Assembly: GCA_964531745.1 (NCBI GenBank)
Contig: CAZHFX010000023.1
Coordinates: 1-15,552 of the forward strand
Direction: 5' to 3'
DNA from: JACRFW01 sp964531745
GTDB lineage: Bacteria; Patescibacteriota; Patescibacteriia; Magasanikbacterales; GWA2-37-8
Length of the DNA: 15,552 nt
Shown: one piece after another, positions 12,958 through 15,552 of the stretch
Position numbering within the stretch: position 1 is the first letter of the stretch
Layout of the letters: each line of letters opens with the position of its first letter
The notes under the pieces: model-generated
The model's database searches: none
Told to the model about the DNA's origin: nothing
What the model saw: the letters and a program-made list of their open reading frames with translations, nothing else
Made by a program: the position numbers and the translations under genes

Positions 12958-13284
12958 ATGGAAACGGATCAGAAGTTTGTTGAAGATGTCGTGCGCGCGA
13001 TTGTAAACAATCCCAACGACGTCAAAACGACCCGCATTATTGACGAACGCGGTGTTCTCATCACTCTTGATGTGAACCCAGCTGACATGGGATATGTCAT
13101 CGGCCGCCAAGGTCAAACTGCTCGATCAGTCCGCACGCTCCTCAAAATCGTTGGCGCCAAGAATAACGCTCGCGTTAACTTGAAGATCAACGAGCCAGAG
13201 GGTGGCCGCGGCCCAAATCCACGCCCAGCGATGGATACGAGCGTCCCTGTTGATACCAGCGCTGTTGATAACCTGGAAATCTAG
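12958..13284 (+). CDS. khpA: KH-domain RNA-binding protein KhpA
   Basis: KhpA is a small KH-domain RNA chaperone that in other bacteria works with KhpB/Jag in envelope and division control. The 108-residue product shows the family start DQKFVEDVVRAIVNNPNDVK, a beta strand TLDVNPADMGYVIGRQGQTA with the RNA-binding GxxG loop as G49-R-Q-G52, and the helix RSVRTLLKIVGAK. It extends ~30 residues beyond the domain with a Pro/Gly/Asp-rich acidic tail, likely disordered. Position after rpsP is the conserved one. It has its own promoter and structured leader, and ends at a terminator, so it may be expressed separately from trmD. Confidence 0.93.
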   Translation: METDQKFVEDVVRAIVNNPNDVKTTRIIDERGVLITLDVNPADMGYVIGRQGQTARSVRTLLKIVGAKNNARVNLKINEPEGGRGPNPRPAMDTSVPVDTSAVDNLEI

Positions 13285-13302
13285 TTTTAAATAGACAACA
13301 AA

Positions 13303-13334
13303 GCCACTCCGTGATATTCTCATGGGGTGGTTTT
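13303..13334 (+). terminator. Intrinsic terminator after khpA
   Basis: CCACTCC (13304-13310) pairs with GGGGTGG (13324-13330) with one T-G wobble, followed by TTTTATAT. It ends the rpsP/khpA transcripts. trmD starts only 14 nt later, so its transcription must begin within or just after this hairpin, or depend on read-through. Confidence 0.6.
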
Positions 13335-13347
13335 ATATATAGTACTT

Positions 13348-14046
13348 ATGTTGTTTGATGTATTGACTCTGTTCCCCGATGTAATTTATTCGTACTGTAA
13401 CGAAAGTATTGTTGGACGGGGGCAGGCAAAAAACGCGCTCTCTGTTCGGGCGCATGATTTTCGTATTTTTTCAGATAACAAGTGGGGGCATGTGGACGAC
13501 AAATCATACGGCGGGGGGCCGGGAATGGTTTTGCAAGTTGAACCGATTTATGAGTGTTTGAAATCGATTGGAGCTATTAAGCAGCTTAAGCAGAGTAAGC
13601 AAAAAGTAATTGTGCTTGATCCGGCCGGGAAAAAATTTGATCAGCGGATGGCCGAGAAGTTTTCTAAGCTAGATCGGCTGGTACTCATCGCCGGGCGCTA
13701 TGAGGGCTTTGACGCGCGCGTCTACAAATTAGCGGACGAGCGCGTGTCGGTGGGTGATTATGTGCTGGCGGGCGGCGAGTTGCCGGCGCTTACTATTATT
13801 GAAGCGGTGGCTAGGCTGTTGCCGGGAGTACTCGGGAACACGGAGTCGTTGAAAGAAGAGACGTTTAACCCCGCCCTTTATCCCTCCCCTAATAGGGGAG
13901 GGGCACGGGGAGGGGTTTTAAAATCACTCAAAGAATACCCGCAATATACACGTCCGGAAGATTTTATGGGACAAAAAGTGCCGAAAGTTTTGTTATCTGG
14001 CGACCACAAAAAGATTGCGGATTGGCGGAAAGGGAAGAGCAAATAA
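13348..14046 (+). CDS. trmD: tRNA (guanine-37-N1)-methyltransferase
   Basis: TrmD uses S-adenosylmethionine to make m1G37 in tRNAs with G36-G37, preventing frameshifts. The 232-residue product has the N-terminal signature MLFDVLTLFPD, the DDKSYGGGPGMVL loop (50-62), RYEGFDARV (117-125) and the SAM-binding knot SVGDYVLAGGELPALTIIEA (134-153). Oddities: residues 78-86 are three tripeptide repeats KQL-KQS-KQK, encoded by DNA identical to a 16S insertion. The interdomain linker carries an extra ~20 residues (PALYPSPNRGGARGGV...) over a perfect palindrome; where E. coli has catalytic D169-S-F this protein has E171-T-F. It also stops soon after IADWRKGK, lacking most of the C-terminal domain (E. 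coli has 255 residues). ATG 13348 matches the family start. Confidence 0.95.
   Translation: MLFDVLTLFPDVIYSYCNESIVGRGQAKNALSVRAHDFRIFSDNKWGHVDDKSYGGGPGMVLQVEPIYECLKSIGAIKQLKQSKQKVIVLDPAGKKFDQRMAEKFSKLDRLVLIAGRYEGFDARVYKLADERVSVGDYVLAGGELPALTIIEAVARLLPGVLGNTESLKEETFNPALYPSPNRGGARGGVLKSLKEYPQYTRPEDFMGQKVPKVLLSGDHKKIADWRKGKSK
13578..13605 (+). repeat. 9-nt tandem repeat inside trmD, shared with 16S rRNA
   Basis: Three 9-nt units start at 13579: AAGCAGCTT, AAGCAGAGT, AAGCAAAAA, encoding KQL, KQS, KQK. Positions 13578-13601 (24 nt) are identical to 15174-15197 in the 16S gene. A 9-nt unit keeps the reading frame, which may be why it is tolerated here, in a variable loop of the enzyme. Confidence 0.9.
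13882..13902 (+). repeat. Palindrome inserted in the trmD linker
   Basis: CCCTCCCCT (13882-13890) and AGGGGAGGG (13894-13902) are perfect inverted copies around AAT, followed by a second G-rich piece ending in GGGGAGGGG (13907-13915). It is in frame and codes for part of the extra linker segment, beginning at residue 179. Confidence 0.8.
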
Positions 14047-14047
14047 T

Positions 14048-14644
14048 ATGTCGGATTTGAAAAATATAATCAATTTTCTTTTTGAGGTCGGTATTCTCAA
14101 CAAAACCCCGCGGAGCGGTTTTCATTTTTTGGGGAGCGGGGAGCAAAGTGTCGCCGAGCATAGTTATCGCACGGCGGTTATCGGTTATGTGCTTGGCACC
14201 CTTGATGGCCAGGTTAACGTGGGTAACATTTTGAAGATGTGTTTGTTTCATGATTTGGCCGAGGGGCGAGTATCGGACCTGAATTATGTTCATCAGAAGT
14301 ATACCGAACGCCACGAACAAAAAGCGATTGATGACTTAGCCGAGACCATACCTTTCGGCAAAGATTTGCGCGATGCCTTTGTGGAACACGAGGAAAAGAA
14401 AAGCCCGGAGGCAGTGTACGTGAAAGACGCGGATAATTTAGAATGGATATTGTCGCTCAAAGAACAAATGGATATCGGCAACAGCCGGGCGCAGGATTGG
14501 ATAACCAGCGCGGTGAAAAGGCTGAAAACAAAGTTGGCTCAAGATTTGGTGGAAGTGATTTTGCAGACTGATTCCAGTGAATGGTGGTTTGGCGACAAGA
14601 ATGACGAGTGGTGGGTGAGTCGGAATAAGAAAATGGATTTGTAA
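14048..14644 (+). CDS. HD-domain hydrolase, YfbR/HDDC2-like
   Basis: The 198-residue product is an HD-domain metal-dependent phosphohydrolase. Ligands are visible: H38 in SVAEHSYRTA, the H68-D69 pair in CLFHDLAEGRVSDLNY, and D129 in VYVKDADNLEWIL. This arrangement fits the HD_3 / 5'-deoxynucleotidase group (YfbR, HDDC2), which removes phosphate from nucleoside monophosphates; substrate is inferred from family only. The tail is Trp-rich (SSEWWFGDKNDEWWVSR). ATG 14048 lies one base after the trmD stop codon and GGGAAGAG precedes it, so the two genes are translated from one mRNA. The longer frame from 14015 overlaps trmD and is rejected. No clear terminator separates it from the rRNA promoter. 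Confidence 0.88.
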   Translation: MSDLKNIINFLFEVGILNKTPRSGFHFLGSGEQSVAEHSYRTAVIGYVLGTLDGQVNVGNILKMCLFHDLAEGRVSDLNYVHQKYTERHEQKAIDDLAETIPFGKDLRDAFVEHEEKKSPEAVYVKDADNLEWILSLKEQMDIGNSRAQDWITSAVKRLKTKLAQDLVEVILQTDSSEWWFGDKNDEWWVSRNKKMDL

Positions 14645-14692
14645 AAGAAAAAAATAGCTAGTTTATTAGTTTTTTATCCACATTATCAGCTC

Positions 14693-14721
14693 TTGACAGG
14701 GATTCCGAACTAGGCTATTAT
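14693..14721 (+). promoter_or_regulatory. Ribosomal RNA operon promoter
   Basis: TTGACA (14693-14698) is perfect and TATTAT (14716-14721) matches five of six consensus bases, with a 17-nt spacer. It lies ~360 nt before mature 16S rRNA, the usual arrangement for an rRNA promoter. No tRNA gene lies between. Confidence 0.85.
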
Positions 14722-15078
14722 GACGAAGCGTTAAATTAACCTAAAAAAGGCCACAAATTTCTCTAACAATCCAAACCCCTGCTAAGTCCAAAACGTTATC
14801 CGCCTCATCGGCGGATTTCGCTACCGCGAAACTGGCAAGAAAAAAGAGTAATCAAGATTTGATTCCTCTTTTTTCTTTCTTAAGCCGATCCTTGGTCCGC
14901 CCAAAAGGCGGGTTGGTTACAAGACAAGGACGAGAGAAAGAAGTTCATTGACAATACAGATGTGACAAAAACCATAAACGTCTATCTAAATTAAAGAGCC
15001 CCGACTAAGTCGGGGACTCTTCCAATCAAATAATAATAAATCCAAACGATCAGTATTTATACTGACTCGATTGAACTC
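14722..15078 (+). other. rRNA leader with boxA-like site and several hairpins
   Basis: The transcribed leader holds, in order: ATCCGCC-TCATC-GGCGGAT (14798-14816); AAGAAAAAAGAG (14837-14848) pairing with CTCTTTTTTCTT (14866-14877), with a further inner stem AATCA/TGATT; TCCTTG...CAAGGA around CCGCC-CAAAA-GGCGG; a boxA-like element GTTCATTGACAAT (14943-14955), close to E. coli GCTCTTTAACAAT and fit for NusB/S10 antitermination; the palindrome CCCCGACT-A-AGTCGGGG (14999-15015); and CAGTA-TTTA-TACTG (about 15051-15064). Some stems probably help to process or stop premature termination of pre-16S rRNA. No protein gene is present. Confidence 0.65.
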
Positions 15079-15552
15079 TTTTTTGAGAGTTTGATTCTAG
15101 CTCAGGATGAACGCTGGCGGCGTGTCTAAGGCATGCAAGTCGAGCGACGTGCTCGCTAACACATTGAAAGCAATAAGCAGCTTAAGCAGAGTAAGCACCA
15201 CATTGCCTACTCTGCCTACCTTGCCTACCTTGCTGGCAGCGTGTTAGTGAGTTACGAGCGGCAAACGGGTGAGTAACACATTGGCAACCTTCCTTCAAGC
15301 CGGGGATAGCTCGCCGAAAGGCGAATTAATATCCGATGGCCATGCGGGGTCATATGACATTCGCATGTAAAGATTTATCACTTGAAGAGGGGCCTATGGC
15401 CCATCAGCTAGTTGGTAGGGTAACGGCCTACCAAGGCATTGACGGGTATCAGGCGTGAGAGCGCGACCTGACTCAGTGGGACTGCGACACTGCCCACACT
15501 CCTACGGGAGGCTGCAGTCAAGAATATTCCTCAATGGACGAAAGTCTGAAGG
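15079..15552 (+). rRNA. rrs: 16S ribosomal RNA, 5' ~470 nt (cut by window edge)
   Basis: Conserved blocks are easy to place: GAGTTTGATTCTAGCTCAG (from 15087), GATGAACGCTGGCGGCGTG, ATGCAAGTCGAGCG, AACGGGTGAGTAACAC, the 300-region GGCCTACCAAGGC, ACACTCCTACGGGAGGCTGC and the following AAGAATATTCCTCAATGG. The 5' end is placed by counting eight bases upstream of GAGTTTGAT, by analogy with E. coli. GGCTGC in place of GGCAGC, and other departures, are typical of Candidate Phyla Radiation bacteria. The first variable helix carries an insertion at about 15175-15240. The 3' part lies outside the window. Confidence 0.97.
15174..15240 (+). repeat. Insertion of inverted 9-nt repeat arrays in the 16S V1 helix
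   Basis: The helix CTCGCTAACAC/GTGTTAGTGAG has ATTG-AAAG-CAAT inside it and then extra sequence. The left part has units TAAGCAGCT, TAAGCAGAG, TAAGCACCA; the right part, read in reverse complement, has TAGGCAATG, TAGGCAGAG, TAGGCAAGG. The arms pair over ~14 bp with A-C mismatches, so the insert should form an extended hairpin. The first 24 nt (15174-15197) are identical to trmD 13578-13601. Confidence 0.85.

Noticed and set aside
14948..14985. Second rRNA promoter starting with TTGACA at 14948
   Set aside because: No matching -10 at 16-18 nt; the same bases fit a boxA-like antitermination site better.
15199..15236. CRISPR-like tandem repeat at the 16S insert
   Set aside because: Units are 9-10 nt without spacers and lie inside rRNA; no CRISPR repeat or cas gene is present in the window.

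Overview
The window looks like a chromosomal segment of a Patescibacteria / Candidate Phyla Radiation bacterium, most likely a parcubacterium. This rests on the 16S rRNA start at the right edge, whose conserved sites depart from the common bacterial consensus (GGCTGCAGTCAAGAATATTCC in place of GGCAGCAGT...), on compact single-copy housekeeping genes, and on many short perfect palindromes. The lineage is inferred by eye, not from a tree.

Layout. 1-630: the 5' part of an unrecognised GC-rich gene with a hairpin-rich leader, then a small XRE-type regulator. 631-2290: a GC-rich non-coding stretch and the remnant of a large serine recombinase. The gene has lost its catalytic N-terminus, abuts the 3' end of tRNA-Pro, and faces an inverted, internally deleted copy of itself. 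2265-2822: a minus-strand unit of GIY-YIG nuclease, tRNA-Phe(GAA) and tRNA-Pro(UGG). 2839-5305: a small heat-shock protein and a membrane-anchored VanW protein. 5305-5663: a strong minus-strand promoter and a terminator frame about 320 nt with no reading frame, a candidate structured ncRNA. 5810-8441: clpP, gpsA and a DHH/NrnA-type phosphoesterase. 8555-9252: a GC-rich Fis-type regulator with its own promoter, paired TTGACGTCA sites and terminator, divergent from smc. 9260-14644: smc, rpsP, khpA, trmD and an HD-domain hydrolase. 14693-15552: the rRNA promoter, a hairpin-rich leader with a boxA-like site, and the first ~470 nt of 16S rRNA.

Functional themes. Most genes serve translation and tRNA or RNA metabolism (rpsP, khpA, trmD, tRNAs, 16S, NrnA-like), chromosome upkeep (smc) and protein quality control (clpP, hsp20). 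Both tRNAs carry G37, but only tRNA-Pro has the G36-G37 pair that TrmD is known to need.

The most unusual signals: (1) a 24-bp exact match, built of 9-nt TAAGCAGNN units, between the trmD coding sequence and an insertion in the first variable helix of 16S rRNA; (2) the unidentified ncRNA at 5305-5629; (3) the inverted recombinase copies, which differ mainly at hairpins; (4) palindromes with the same core in the gpsA leader and the rRNA leader. I saw no CRISPR array and no complete insertion sequence.
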